Shown: positions 37,161-50,889 of the stretch, piece after piece
How positions within the stretch are numbered: the stretch's first letter is position 1
How the letters are laid out: each line of letters begins with the position of its first letter
Origin: Hydractinia symbiolongicarpus
Lineage: Eukaryota > Cnidaria > Hydrozoa > Anthoathecata > Hydractiniidae
Assembly (NCBI RefSeq): GCF_029227915.1
Contig: NC_079887.1
Span: 930,001-994,000 of the forward strand
DNA: 64,000 bases
Direction: 5' to 3'
The notes under the pieces: generated by a model
The model's input: the letters and a program-made list of their open reading frames with translations, nothing else
Database searches by the model: none
What the model was told of the DNA's origin: nothing
Translations under genes and position numbers: made by a program

Positions 37161-40100
37161 GAACGATTTTTTAAATTTTTTTTTCACCACTAAAACGCAT
37201 GAGACTTGTAGTTTTCAAAAATGTTTTCATTTTTGATGAGACGCTGAATGAAAGAAGTTTAATCGCCGGCAAACGAAAGCCGCGATTTCCCGTAAATCCC
37301 GGGCTTGGCCCGTATAGTCAAAAGTATACAAAGAAAGTACCCAGGGAGTAAACTCATTTCCCGAACGATTTTTTAAATTAATTTTTCACCACTAAAACGC
37401 ATGAGACTTGTAGTTTTCAAAAATGTTTTCATTTTTGATGAGACGCTGAATAAAAGCAGTTTAATCGACGGCAAACGAAATCCCGCGATTTCCCGTAAAT
37501 CCGGGGCTTGGCCCGTATAGTCGAATGTATACAAAGAAAGTACCCAGGGAGTAAACTCATTTCCCGAACGATTTTTTAAATTTTTTTTGGTCACTAAAAC
37601 GCATGAGACTTGTAGTTTTCAAAAATGTTTTCATTTTTGATGAGACGCTGAATAAAAGCAGTTTAATCGCCGGCAAAGGAAAACCTGCGATTTCCCTAAA
37701 TCCCGGACTCGGACCGTATAGTCAAAAGTATACAAACAAAGTACCCAGGGAGTAATCTCATTTCCAGAACGATTTTTTAAACAATTTTTTCACCACTAAA
37801 ACGCATAAGACTTGTAGTTTTTAAAAATGTTTTCATTTTTGATGAGACGCTGAATAAAAGAAGTTTAATCGCCGGCAAACGAAAACCCGCGATTTCCCGT
37901 AAATCCCGGGCTTGGCCCGTATAGTCAAAAGTATACAAAGAAAGTACCCAGGGAGTAAACTCATTTCCCGAACGATTTTTTATATTATTTTTTTACCACT
38001 AAACGCATGAGACTTGTAGTTTTCAAAAATATTTTCATATTTGATGGGCCGCTGAATAAAAGAAGTTTAATCGCCGGCAAACGAAAATCTGCGATTTCCC
38101 TAAATCCCGGACTCGGCCTGTATAGTCAAAGGTATACAAAGAAAGTACCCAGGGAGTAAACTCATTTCCAGAACGATTTTTTAAATTATTTTTTCACCAC
38201 TAAAACGCATAAGACTTGTAGTTTTTAAAAATGTTTTCATTTTTGATGAGACGCTGAATAAAAGAAGTTTAATCGCCGGCAAACGAAAACCCGCGATTTC
38301 CCGTAAATCCCGGGCTTGGCCCGTATAGTCAAAAGTATACAAAGAAAGTACCCAGGGAGTAAACACATTTCCCGAACGATTTTTTATATTATTTTTTTAC
38401 CACTAAACGCATGAGACTTGTAGTTTTCAAAAATATTTTCATATTTGATGAGACGCTGAATAAAAGAAGTTTAATCGCCGGCAAACGAAAATCTGCGATT
38501 TCCCGTAAATCCCGGACTCGGCCCGTATAGTCAAAAGTATACAAAGAAAGTACCCAGGGAGTAAACTCATTTCCCGAACGGCAAACGAAAACCCGCAATT
38601 TCCCGTAAATCCCGGCTTGGCCCGTATAGTCAAAAGTATACAAAGAAAGTACCCAGGGAGTAAACTCATTTCCCGAACGATTTTTTAAATTATTTTTTCA
38701 CCACTAAAACGCATGAGACTTGTAGTTTTCAAAATTGTTTTCATTTTTGATGAGACGCTGAATAAAAGAAGTGTAATCGCCGGCAAACCAAAACCCGCGA
38801 TTTCCCGTAAATCCCGGGCTTAGCAGGTATAGTCGAATGTATACAAAGAAAGTACCCTGTGAGTAAACTCATTTCCAGAACGATTTTTTAAATTATTTTT
38901 TCAACACTAAAACGCATGGGACTTGTAGTTTTCAAAAATGTTTTCATTTTTGATGAGACGCTGAATAAAAGCAGTTTAATCGCCGGCAAACGAAAACCTG
39001 CGATTTCCCTAAATCCCGGACTCGGCCCGTATAGTCAAAAGTATACAAAGAAAGTACCAAGGGAGTAAACTCATTTCCAGAACGATTTTTTAAATTAAAT
39101 TTTCACCACTAAAACGCATAAGACTTGTAGTTTTTAAAAATGTTTTCATTTTTGATGAGACGCTAAATAAAAGAAGTTTAATCGCCGGCAAACGAAAAAC
39201 CGCGATTTCCCGTAAATCCCGGGCTTGGCCCGTATAGTCAAAAGTATACAAAGAAAGTACCCAGGGAGTAAAGTCATTTCCCGAACGATTTTTTAAATTT
39301 TTTTTTGGTCACTAAAACGCATGAGACTTGTAGTTTTCAAAAATGTTTTCATTTTTGATGAGACGCTGAATAAAAGAAGTTTAATCGCCGGCAAACGAAA
39401 AACCGCGATTTCCCGTAAATCCCGGGCTTGGCCCGTATAGTCAAAAGTATACGAAGAAAGTACCCAGGGAGTAGACTCATTTCCAGAACGATTTTTTAAA
39501 TTATTTTTTCACCACTAAAACGCATAAGACTTGTAGTTTTTAAAAATGTCTTTTTTTTTGATGAGACGCTAAATAAAAGAAGTTTAATCGCCGGCAAACG
39601 AAAATCTGCGATTTCCCGTAAATCCCGGACTCGGCCCGTATAGTCAAAAGTATACAAAGAAAGTACCCAGGGAGTAAACTCATTTCCCGAACGGCAAACG
39701 GAAACCCGCGATTTCCCGTATATCCCGGCTTGGCCCGCATAGTCAAAAGTATACAAAGAAAGTACCCAGGGAGTAAACTCATTTCCCGAACGGCAAACGA
39801 AAACCCGCGATTTCCCGTATATCCCGGCTTGGCCCGCATAGTCAAAAGTATACAAAGAAAGTACCCAGGGAGTAAACTCATTTCCAGAACGATTTTTTAA
39901 ACAATTTTTTCACCACTAAAACGCATAAGACTTGTAGTTTTTAAAAATGTTTTCATTTTTGATGAGACGCTGAATAAAAGAAGTTTAATCGCCGGCAAAC
40001 GAAAACCCGCGATTTCCCGTAAATCCCGGGCTTGGCCCGTATAGTCAAAAGTATACAAAGAAAGTACCCAGGGAGTAAACTCATTTCCCGAACGATTTTT

Positions 40101-40291
40101 TAAATTTTTTTTTCACCACTAAAACGCATGAGACTTGTAGTTTTCAAAAATGTTTTTATTACTGATGAGACGCTTAATGAAAGAGGTTTAATCGCCGGCA
40201 AACGAAATCCCGCGATTTCCCGTATATCCCGGCTTGGCCCGCATAGTCAAAAGTATACAAAGAAAGTACCCAGGGAGTAAACTCATTTCCC
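37161..40291 (+). repeat. 3.1-3.3 kb higher-order repeat, copy 1
   Basis: The start, with rare CAAACGAAAGCCGCG, recurs at about 40,292 (offset 3,131). After about 38.16 kb the offset becomes 3,335, and after about 39.44 kb it returns to 3,132. One monomer was therefore gained or lost twice between copies. Half-monomers lie at 38,575 and as a doublet at 39,688-39,885. The marker GCATGGGACTTG (about 38,913) first appears here. Confidence 0.85.
39688..39885 (+). repeat. Half-monomer doublet
   Basis: Two 99-bp units in tandem start at 39,688 and 39,787. Both carry CCCGTATATCCCGG and GGCCCGCATAG, variants also found in the other doublets (43,729, 45,947, 50,890) and in the triplet at 53,211. Confidence 0.92.
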
Positions 40292-42254
40292 GAACGATTT
40301 TTTAAATTTTTTTTTCACCACTAAAACGCATGAGACTTGTAGTTTTCAAAAATGTTTTCATTTTTGATGAGACGCTGAATGAAAGAAGTTTAATCGCCGG
40401 CAAACGAAAGCCGCGATTTCCCGTAAATCCCGGGCTTGGCCCGTATAGTCAAAAGTATACAAAGAAAGTACCCAGGGAGTAAACTCATTTCCCGAACGAT
40501 TTTTTAAATTAATTTTTCACCACTAAAACGCATGAGACTTGTAGTTTTCAAAAATGTTTTCATTTTTGATGAGACGCTGAATAAAAGCAGTTTAATCGAC
40601 GGCAAACGAAATCCCGCGATTTCCCGTAAATCCGGGGCTTGGCCCGTATAGTCGAATGTATACAAAGAAAGTACCCAGGGAGTAAACTCATTTCCCGAAC
40701 GATTTTTTAAATTTTTTTTTGGTCACTAAAACGCATGAGACTTGTAGTTTTCAAAAATGTTTTCATTTTTGATGAGACGCTGAATAAAAGCAGTTTAATC
40801 GCCGGCAAAGGAAAACCTGCGATTTCCCTAAATCCCGGACTCGGACCGTATAGTCAAAAGTATACAAACAAAGTACTCAGGGAGTAAACTCATTTCCAGA
40901 ACGATTTTTTAAACAATTTTTTCACCACTAAAACGCATAAGACTTGTAGTTTTTAAAAATGTTTTCATTTTTGATGAGACGCTGAATAAAAGAAGTTTAA
41001 TCGCCGGCAAACGAAAACCCGCGATTTCCCGTAAATCCCGGGCTTGGCCCGTATAGTCAAAAGTATACAAAGAAAGTACCCAGGGAGTAAACTCATTTCC
41101 CGAACGATTTTTTATATTATTTTTTTACCACTAAACGCATGAGACTTGTAGTTTTCAAAAATATTTTCATATTTGATGGGACGCTGAATAAAAGAAGTTT
41201 AATCGCCGGCAAACGAAAATCCGCGATTTCCCGTAAATCCCGGACTCGGCCCGTATAGTCAAAAGTATACAAAGAAAGTACCCAGGGAGTAAACTCATTT
41301 CCCGAACGATTTTTTAAATTATTTTTTCACCACTAAAACGCATGAGACTTGTAGTTTTTAAAACTGTTTTCATTTTTGATGAGACGCTGAATGAAAGAAG
41401 TTTAATCGCCGGCAAACGAAAACCCGCGATTTCCCGTAAATCCCAGCTTGGCCCGTATAGTCAAAAGTATACAAAGAAAGTACCCAGGGAGTAAACTCAT
41501 TTCCAGAACGATTTTTTAAATTATTTTTTCACCACTAAAACGCATAAGACTTGTAGTTTTTAAAAATGTTTTCATTTTTGATGAGACGCTGAATAAAAGA
41601 AGTTTATTCGCCGGCAAACGAAAACCCGCGATTTCCCGTAAATCCCGGGCTTGGCCCGTATAGTCAAAAGTATACGAAGAAAGTACCCAGGGAGTAAACA
41701 CATTTCCCGAACGATTTTTTATATTATTTTTTTACCACTAAACGCATGAGACATGTAGTTTTCAAAAATATTTTCATATTTGATGGGACGCTGAATAAAA
41801 GAAGTTTAATCGCCGGCAAACGAATATCTGCGATTTCCCGTAAATCCCGGACTCGGCCAGTATAGTCAAAAGTATACAAAGAGAGTACCCAGGGAGTAAA
41901 CTCATTTCCCGAACGGCAAACGAAAACCCGCGATTTCCCGTAAATCCCGGCTTGGCCCGTATAGTCAAAAGTATACAAAGAAAGTACCCAGGGAGTAAAC
42001 TCATTTCCCGAACGATTTTTTAAATTATTTTTTCACCACTAAAACGCATGAGACTTGTAGTTTTCAAAATTGTTTTCATTTTTGATGAGACGCTGAATAA
42101 AAGAAGTTTAATCGCCGGCAAACCAAAACCCGCGATTTCCCGTAAATCCCGGGCTTAGCAGGTATAGTCGAATGTATACAAAGAAAGTACCCTGTGAGTA
42201 AACTCATTTCCAGAACGATTTTTTAAATTATTTTTTCAACACTAAAACGCATGG
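40292..42254 (+). repeat. 3.1-3.3 kb higher-order repeat, copy 2 (left part)
   Basis: This is the partner of the preceding block and contains the half-monomer 41,910-42,008. The segment 40.74-41.65 kb is shared with 46.69-47.60 kb at offset 5,952; both hold CAAAGGAAAACCTGCG, AAACAATTTTTTCACC and the rare AAATCCCAGCTTGG. A private change is ACATGTAGTTTTC near 41,752. Confidence 0.83.
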
Positions 42255-44472
42255 GACTTGTAGTTTTCAAAAATGTTTTCATTTTTGATGAGAGGCTGAA
42301 TAAAAGCAGTTTAATCGCCGGCAAACGAAAACCTGCGATTTCCCTAAATCCCGGACTCGGCCCGTATAGTCAAAAGTATACAAAGAAAGTACCAAGGGAG
42401 TAAACTCATTTCCAGAACGATTTTTTAAATTAAATTTTCACCACTAAAACGCATAAGACTTGTAGTTTTTAAAAATGTTTTCATTTTTGATGAGACGCTA
42501 AATAAAAGAAGTTTAATCGCCGGCAAACGAAAAACTGCGATTTCCCGTAAATCCCGGGCTTGGCCCGTATAGTCAAAAGTATACGAAGAAAGTACCCATT
42601 GAGTAGACTCATTTCCAGAACGATTTTTTAAATTATTTTTTCACCACTAAAACGCATAAGACTTGTAGTTTTTAAAAATGTCTTTTTTTTTGATGAGACG
42701 CTAAATAAAAGAAGTTTAATCGCCGGCAAACGAAAATCTGCGATTTCCCGTAAATCCCGGACTCGGCCCGTATAGTCAAAAGTATACAAAGAAAGTACCC
42801 AGGGAGTAAACTCATTTCCCGAACGGCAAACGAAAACCCGCGATTTCCCGTAAATCCCGGCTTGGCCCGTATAGTCAAAAGTATACAAAGAAAGTACCCA
42901 GGGAGTAAACTCATTTCCCGAACGATTTTTTAAATTATTTTTTCACCACTAAAACGCATGAGACTTGTAGTTTTCAAAATTGTTTTCATTTTTGATGAGA
43001 CGCTGAATAAAAGAAGTTTAATCGCCGGCAAACCAAAACCGCGATTTCCCGTAAATCCCGGGCTTAGCAGGTATAGTCGAATGTATACAAAGAAAGTACC
43101 CTGTGAGTAAACTCATTTCCAGAACGATTTTTTAAATTATTTTTTCAACACTAAAACGCATGGGACTTGTAGTTTTCAAAAATGTTTTCATTTTTGATGA
43201 GACGCTGAATAAAAGCAGTTTAATCGCCGGCAAACGAAAACCTGCGATTTCCCTAAATCCTGGACTCGGCCCGTATAGTCAAAAGTATACAAAGAAAGTA
43301 CCAAGGGAGTAAACTCATTTCCAGAACGATTTTTTAAATTAAATTTTCACCACTAAAACGCATAAGACTTGTAGTTTTTAAAAATGTTTTCATTTTTGAT
43401 GAGACGCTAAATAAAAGAAGTTTAATCGCCGGCAAACGAAAAACCGCGATTTCCCGTAAATCCCGGGCTTGGCCCGTATAGTCAAAAGTATACGAAGAAA
43501 GTACCCAGGGAGTAGACTCATTTCCAGAACGATTTTTTAAATTATTTTTTCACCACTAAAACGCATAAGACTTGTAGTTTTTAAAAATGTTTTCATTTTT
43601 GATGAGACGCTAAATAAAAGAAGTTTAATCGCCGGCAAACGAAAAACCGCGATTTCCCGTAAATCCCGGACTCGGCCCGTATAGTCAAAAGTATACAAAG
43701 AAAGTACCCAGGGAGTAAACTCATTTCCCGAACGGCAAACGAAAACCCGCACTTCCCGTATATCCCGGCTTGGCCCGCATAGTCAAAAGTATACAAAGAA
43801 AGTACCCAGGGAGTTAACTCATTTCCCGAACGGCAAACGAAAACCCGCGATTTCCCGTATATCCCGGCTTGGCCCGCATAGTCAAAAGTATACAGAGAAA
43901 GTACCCAGGGAGTAAACTCATTTCCCGAACGATTTTTTAATTTATTTTTTCACCACTAAAACGCATGAGACTTGTAGTTTTCAAAATTGTTTTCATTTTT
44001 GATGAGACGCTGAATAAAAGAAGTTTAATCGCCGGCAAACGAAAACCCGCGATTTCCCGTAAATCCCGAGCTTAGCAGGTATAGTCGAATTTATACAAAG
44101 AAAGTACCCTGTGAGTAAACTCATTTCCAGAACGATTTTTTAAATTATTTTTTCACCACTAAAGCCTATGAGACTTGTAGTTTTTAAAAATGTTTTCATT
44201 TTTGATGAGACGCTGAGTAAAAGAAGTTTAATCGCCGGCAAACGAAAACCCGCGATTTCCCATAAATCCCGGCTTGGCCCGTATAGTCAAAAGTATACAA
44301 AGAAAGTACCCAGGGAGTAAACTCATTTCCCGAACGGCAAACGAAAACCCGCGATTTCCCGTAAATCCCGGCTTGGCCCGTATAGTCAAAAGTATACAAA
44401 GAAAGTACCCAGGGAGTAAACTCATTTCCCGAACGATTTTTTAAATTTTTTTTTCGTCACTAAAACGCATGA
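42255..44472 (+). repeat. 2,218-bp higher-order repeat, copy 1
   Basis: Nine full monomers plus four half-monomers: 42,820, a doublet at 43,729-43,925, and 44,331. Both copies start with the private GATGAGAGGCTGAATAAAAG (42,293 and 44,511 for AGGCTG). Differences seen include CCTGGACTCGG here against CCCGGACTCGG, and ATGTTTTCATTTTTG against ATGTCTTTTTTTTTG near 43,589/45,807. The doublet contains a shortened CCCGCACTTCCCG, making one unit 98 bp. Confidence 0.88.
43729..43925 (+). repeat. Half-monomer doublet
   Basis: A 98-bp unit (with the CCCGCACTTCCCG deletion) is followed by a 99-bp unit. It is duplicated with its surroundings at 45,947-46,142. Confidence 0.92.
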
Positions 44473-46690
44473 GACTTGTAGTTTTCAAAAATGTTTTCAT
44501 TTTTGATGAGAGGCTGAATAAAAGCAGTTTAATCGCCGGCAAACGAAAACCTGCGATTTCCCTAAATCCCGGACTCGGCCCGTATAGTCAAAAGTATACA
44601 AAGAAAGTACCAAGGGAGTAAACTCATTTCCAGAACGATTTTTTAAATTAAATTTTCACCACTAAAACGCATAAGACTTGTAGTTTTTAAAAATGTTTTC
44701 ATTTTTGATGAGACGCTAAATAAAAGAAGTTTAATCGCCGGCAAACGAAAAACTGCGATTTCCCGTAAATCCCGGGCTTGGCCCGTATAGTCAAAAGTAT
44801 ACGAAGAAAGTACCCATTGAGTAGACTCATTTCCAGAACGATTTTTTAAATTATTTTTTCACCACTAAAACGCATAAGACTTGTAGTTTTTAAAAATGTC
44901 TTTTTTTTTGATGAGACGCTAAATAAAAGAAGTTTAATCGCCGGCAAACGAAAATCTGCGATTTCCCGTAAATCCCGGACTCGGCCCGTATAGTCAAAAG
45001 TATACAAAGAAAGTACCCAGGGAGTAAACTCATTTCCCGAACGGCAAACGAAAACCCGCGATTTCCCGTAAATCCCGGCTTGGCCCGTATAGTCAAAAGT
45101 ATACAAAGAAAGTACCCAGGGAGTAAACTCATTTCCCGAACGATTTTTTAAATTATTTTTTCACCACTAAAACGCATGAGACTTGTAGTTTTCAAAATTG
45201 TTTTCATTTTTGATGAGACGCTGAATAAAAGAAGTTTAATCGCCGGCAAACCAAAACCGCGATTTCCCGTAAATCCCGGGCTTAGCAGGTATAGTCGAAT
45301 GTATACAAAGAAAGTACCCTGTGAGTAAACTCATTTCCAGAACGATTTTTTAAATTATTTTTTCAACACTAAAACGCATGGGACTTGTAGTTTTCAAAAA
45401 TGTTTTCATTTTTGATGAGACGCTGAATAAAAGCAGTTTAATCGCCGGCAAACGAAAACCTGCGATTTCCCTAAATCCCGGACTCGGCCCGTATAGTCAA
45501 AAGTATACAAAGAAAGTACCAAGGGAGTAAACTCATTTCCAGAACGATTTTTTAAATTAAATTTTCACCACTAAAACGCATAAGACTTGTAGTTTTTAAA
45601 AATGTTTTCATTTTTGATGAGACGCTAAATAAAAGAAGTTTAATCGCCGGCAAACGAAAAACCGCGATTTCCCGTAAATCCCGGGCTTGGCCCGTATAGT
45701 CAAAAGTATACGAAGAAAGTACCCAGGGAGTAGACTCATTTCCAGAACGATTTTTTAAATTATTTTTTCACCACTAAAACGCATAAGACTTGTAGTTTTT
45801 AAAAATGTCTTTTTTTTTGATGAGACGCTAAATAAAAGAAGTTTAATCGCCGGCAAACGAAGATCTGCGATTTCCCGTAAATCCCGGACTCGGCCCGTAT
45901 AGTCAAAAGTATACAAAGAAAGTACCCAGGGAGTAAACTCATTTCCCGAACGGCAAACGAAAACCCGCACTTCCCGTATATCCCGGCTTGGCCCGCATAG
46001 TCAAAAGTATACAAAGAAAGTACCCAGGGAGTTAACTCATTTCCCGAACGGCAAACGAAAACCGGCGATTTCCCGTATATCCCGGCTTGGCCTGCATAGT
46101 CAAAAGTATACAGAGAAAGTACCCAGGGAGTAAACTCATTTCCCGAACGATTTTTTAATTTATTTTTTCACCACTAAAACGCATGAGACTTGTAGTTTTC
46201 AAAATTGTTTTCATTTTTGATGAGACGCTGAATAAAAGAAGTTTAATCGCCGGCAAACGAAAACCCGCGATTTCCCGTAAATCCCGAGCTTAGCAGGTAT
46301 AGTCGAATTTATACAAAGAAAGTACCCTGTGAGTAAACTCATTTCCAGAACGATTTTTTAAATTATTTTTTCACCACTAAAGCCTATGAGACTTGTAGTT
46401 TTTAAAAATGTTTTCATTTTTGATGAGACGCTGAGTAAAAGAAGTTTAATCGCCGGCAAACGAAAACCCGCGATTTCCCATAAATCCCGGCTTGGCCCGT
46501 ATAGTCAAAAGTATACAAAGAAAGTACCCAGGGAGTAAACTCATTTCCCGAACGGCAAACGAAAACCCGCGATTTCCCGTAAATCCCGGCTTGGCCCGTA
46601 TAGTCAAAAGTATACAAAGAAAGTACCCAGGGAGTAAACTCATTTCCCGAACGATTTTTTAAATTTTTTTTTCGTCACTAAAACGCATGA
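44473..46690 (+). repeat. 2,218-bp higher-order repeat, copy 2
   Basis: This is the tandem partner at +2,218, with half-monomers at 45,038, a doublet at 45,947-46,142, and 46,549. Private changes are AAAACCGGCGATTTCC, GGCCTGCATAGTC and CGAAGATCTGCG. After 46,690 the sequence switches to the block shared with 40.74 kb. Confidence 0.88.
45947..46142 (+). repeat. Half-monomer doublet, copy of 43,729
   Basis: The same pair lies at +2,218, including the CCCGCACTTCCCG deletion. The second unit has CCGGCGATTTCC instead of CCCGCGATTTCC. Confidence 0.92.
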
Positions 46691-48064
46691 GACTTGTAGT
46701 TTTCAAAAATGTTTTCATTTTTAATGAGACGCTGAATAAAAGCAGTTTAATCGCCGGCAAAGGAAAACCTGCGATTTCCCTAAATCCCGGACTCGGACCG
46801 TATAGTCAAAAGTATACAAAGAAAGTACCCAGGGAGTAAACTCATTTCCAGAACGATTTTTTAAACAATTTTTTCACCACTAAAACGCATAAGACTTGTA
46901 GTTTTTAAAAATGTTTTCATTTTTGATGAGACGCTGAATAAAAGAAGTTTAATCGCCGGCAAACGAAAACCCGCGATTTCCCGTAAATCCCGGGCTTGGC
47001 CCGTATAGTCAAAAGTATACAAAGAAAGTACCCAGGGAGTAAACTCATTTCCCGAACGATTTTTTATATTATTTTTTTACCACTAAACGCATGAGACTTG
47101 TAGTTTTCAAAAATATTTTCATATTTGATGGGACGCTGAATAAAAGAAGTTTAATCGCCGGCAAACGAAAATCCGCGATTTCCCGTAAATCCCGGACTCG
47201 GCCCGTATAGTCAAAAGTATACAAAGAAAGTACCCAGGGAGTAAACTCATTTCCCGAACGATTTTTTAAATTATTTTTTCACCACTAAAACGCATGAGAC
47301 TTGTAGTTTTTAAAAATGTTTTCATTTTTGATGAGACGCTGAATGAAAGAAGTTTAATCGCCGGCAAACGAAAACCCGCGATTTCCCGTAAATCCCAGCT
47401 TGGCCCGTATAGTCAAAAGTATACAAAGAAAGTACCCAGGGAGTAAACTCATTTCCAGAACGATTTTTTAAATTATTTTTTTACCACTAAAACGCATAAG
47501 ACTTGTAGTTTTTAAAAATGTTTTCATTTTTGATGAGACGCTGAATAAAAGAAGTTTAATCGCCGGCAAACGAAAACCCGCGATTTCCCGTAAATCCCGG
47601 GCTTGGCCCGTATAGTCAAAAGTATACAAAGAAAGTACCCAGGGAGTAAACTCATTTCCCGAACGATTTTTTAAATTATTTTTTCAACACTAAAACGCAT
47701 GAGACTTGTAGTTTTCAAAAATGTTTTCATTTTTGATGAGACGCTGAATAAAAGCAGTTTAATCGCCGGCAAACGAAAATCTGCGATTTCCCTAAATCCC
47801 GGACTCGGCCTGTATAGTCAAAGGTATACAAAGAAAGTACCCAGGGAGTAAACTCATTTCCAGAACGATTTTTTAAATTATTTTTTCACCACTAAAACGC
47901 ATAAGACTTGTAGTTGTTAAAAATGTTTTCATTTTTGATGAGACGCTGAATAAAAGAAGTTTAATCGCCGGCAAACGAAAACCCGCGATTTCCCGTAAAT
48001 CCCGGGCTTGGCCCGTATAGTCAAAAGTATACAAAGAAAGTACCCAGGGAGTAAACACATTTCC
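46691..48064 (+). repeat. Segment shared with 40.74-41.65 kb (offset 5,952), then mixed monomers
   Basis: About seven full monomers and no half-monomer. The first 0.9 kb follows the monomer order of 40.74-41.65 kb. The second part, with AAGGTATACAAAG and TAGTTGTTAAAAATG variants, resembles 38.0-38.4 kb. Nothing other than satellite is present. Confidence 0.82.
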
Positions 48065-49274
48065 CGAACGATTTTTTATATTATTTTTTTACCACTAAAC
48101 GCATGAGACTTGTAGTTTTCAAAAATATTTTCATATTTGATGGGACGCTGAATAAAAGAAGTTTAATCGCCGGCAAACGAAAATCTGCGATTTCCCGTAA
48201 ATTCTGGACTCGGCCCGTATAGTCAAAAGTATACAAAGAAAGTACCCAGGGAGTAAACTCATTTCCCGAACGGCAAACGAAAACCCGCGATTTTCCGTAA
48301 ATCCCGGCTTGGCCCGTATAGTCAAAAGTATACAAAGAAAGTACCCAGGGAGTAAACTCATTTCCCGAACGATTTTTTAAATTATTTTTTCACCACTAAA
48401 ACGCATAAGACTTGTAGTTTTTAAAAATGTCTTTTTTTTTGATGAGACGCTGAATAAAAGAAGTTTAATCGCCGGCAAACGAAAACCCGCGATTTCCCGT
48501 AAATCCCGGGCTTGGCCCGTATAGTCAAAAGTATACAAAGAAAGTACCCAGGGAGTAAACACATTTCCCGAACGATTTTTTATATTATTTTTTTACCACT
48601 AAACGCATGAGACTTGTAGTTTTCAAAAATATTTTCATATTTGATGGGACGCTGAATAAAAGAAGTTTAATCGCCGGCAAACGAAAATCTGCGATTTCCC
48701 GTAAATCCCGGACTCGGCCCGTATAGTCAAAAGTATACAAAGAAAGTACCCAGGGAGTAAACTCATTTCCCGAACGGCAAACGAAAACCCGCGATTTCCC
48801 GTAAATCCCGGCTTGGCCCGTATAGTCAAAAGTATACAAAGAAAGTACCCAGGGAGTAAACTCATTTCCCGAACGATTTTTTAAATTATTTTTTCACCAC
48901 TAAAACGCATGAGACTTGTAGTTTTCAAAATTGTTTTCATTTTTGATGAGACGCTGAATAAAAGAAGTGTAATCGCCGGCAAACCAAAACCCGCGATTTC
49001 CCGTAAATCCCGGGCTTAGCAGGTATAGTCGAATGTATACAAAGAAAGTACCCAGGGAGTAAACTCATTTCCCAAACGATTTTTTAATTTTTTTTTTCGT
49101 CACTAAAACGCATGAGACTTGTAGTTTTCAAAAATGTTTTCATTTTTGATGAGACGCTGAATAAAAGCAGTTTAATCGCCGGCAAAGGAAAACCTGCGAT
49201 TTCCCTAAATCCCGGACTCGGACCGTATAGTCAAAAGTATACAAAGAAAGTACCCAGGGAGTAAACTCATTTCC
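48065..49274 (+). repeat. 1,210-bp higher-order repeat, copy 1
   Basis: Five full monomers plus two half-monomers (48,267 and 48,771), tandem with copy 2. About four differences are visible: GATTTTCCGTAAAT against GATTTCCCGTAAAT, AAACACATTTCCC against AAACATATTTCCC, TTTTTAATTTTT against TTTTTAAATTTT, and AAAAGCAG against AAAAACAG. Both share AAATTCTGGACTCGG and the T-rich ATGTCTTTTTTTTTGATG. Confidence 0.89.
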
Positions 49275-50490
49275 AGAACGATTTTTTAAATTATTTTTTT
49301 ACCACTAAACGCATGAGACTTGTAGTTTTCAAAAATATTTTCATATTTGATGGGACGCTGAATAAAAGAAGTTTAATCGCCGGCAAACGAAAATCTGCGA
49401 TTTCCCGTAAATTCTGGACTCGGCCCGTATAGTCAAAAGTATACAAAGAAAGTACCCAGGGAGTAAACTCATTTCCCGAACGGCAAACGAAAACCCGCGA
49501 TTTCCCGTAAATCCCGGCTTGGCCCGTATAGTCAAAAGTATACAAAGAAAGTACCCAGGGAGTAAACTCATTTCCCGAACGATTTTTTAAATTATTTTTT
49601 CACCACTAAAACGCATAAGACTTGTAGTTTTTAAAAATGTCTTTTTTTTTGATGAGACGCTGAATAAAAGAAGTTTAATCGCCGGCAAACGAAAACCCGC
49701 GATTTCCCGTAAATCCCGGGCTTGGCCCGTATAGTCAAAAGTATACAAAGAAAGTACCCAGGGAGTAAACATATTTCCCGAACGATTTTTTATATTATTT
49801 TTTTACCACTAAACGCATGAGACTTGTAGTTTTCAAAAATATTTTCATATTTGATGGGACGCTGAATAAAAGAAGTTTAATCGCCGGCAAACGAAAATCT
49901 GCGATTTCCCGTAAATCCCGGACTCGGCCCGTATAGTCAAAAGTATACAAAGAAAGTACCCAGGGAGTAAACTCATTTCCCGAACGGCAAACGAAAACCC
50001 GCGATTTCCCGTAAATCCCGGCTTGGCCCGTATAGTCAAAAGTATACAAAGAAAGTACCCAGGGAGTAAACTCATTTCCCGAACGATTTTTTAAATTATT
50101 TTTTCACCACTAAAACGCATGAGACTTGTAGTTTTCAAAATTGTTTTCATTTTTGATGAGACGCTGAATAAAAGAAGTGTAATCGCCGGCAAACCAAAAC
50201 CCGCGATTTCCCGTAAATCCCGGGCTTAGCAGGTATAGTCGAATGTATACAAAGAAAGTACCCAGGGAGTAAACTCATTTCCCAAACGATTTTTTAAATT
50301 TTTTTTTCGTCACTAAAACGCATGAGACTTGTAGTTTTCAAAAATGTTTTCATTTTTGATGAGACGCTGAATAAAAACAGTTTAATCGCCGGCAAAGGAA
50401 AACCTGCGATTTCCCTAAATCCCGGACTCGGACCGTATAGTCAAAAGTATACAAAGAAAGTACCCAGGGAGTAAACTCATTTCCAGAACG
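49275..50490 (+). repeat. 1,210-bp higher-order repeat, copy 2
   Basis: This is the tandem partner at +1,210, with half-monomers at 49,477 and 49,981. The copies part at about 49,288/50,498, where TTATTTTTTTACC in one faces CAATTTTTTCACC in the other. Confidence 0.89.
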
Positions 50491-50889
50491 ATTTTTTAAA
50501 CAATTTTTTCACCACTAAAACGCATAAGACTTGTAGTTTTTAAAAATGTTTTCATTTTTGATGAGACGCTAAATAAAAGAAGTTTAATCGCCGGCAAACG
50601 AAAAACCGCGATTTCCCGTAAATCCCGGGCTTGGCCCGTATAGTCAAAAGTATACGAAGAAAGTACCCAGGGAGTAGACTCATTTCCAGAACGATTTTTT
50701 AAATTATTTTTTCACCACTAAAACGCATAAGACTTGTAGTTTTTAAAAATGTCTTTTTTTTTATGAGACGCTGAATAAAAGAAGTTTAATCGCCGGCAAA
50801 CGAAAATCTGCGATTTCCCGTAAATCCCGGACTCGGCCCGTATAGTCAAAAGTATACAAAGAAAGTACCCAGGCAGTAAACTCATTTCC

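Noticed and set aside
39541-39561. T-rich run ATGTCTTTTTTTTTG as a polymerase III terminator or regulatory tract
   Set aside because: It is a recurring monomer variant (also at 42.68, 44.90, 45.81, 48.43, 49.64, 50.75 and 53.07 kb) with no RNA gene upstream, best explained by slippage.
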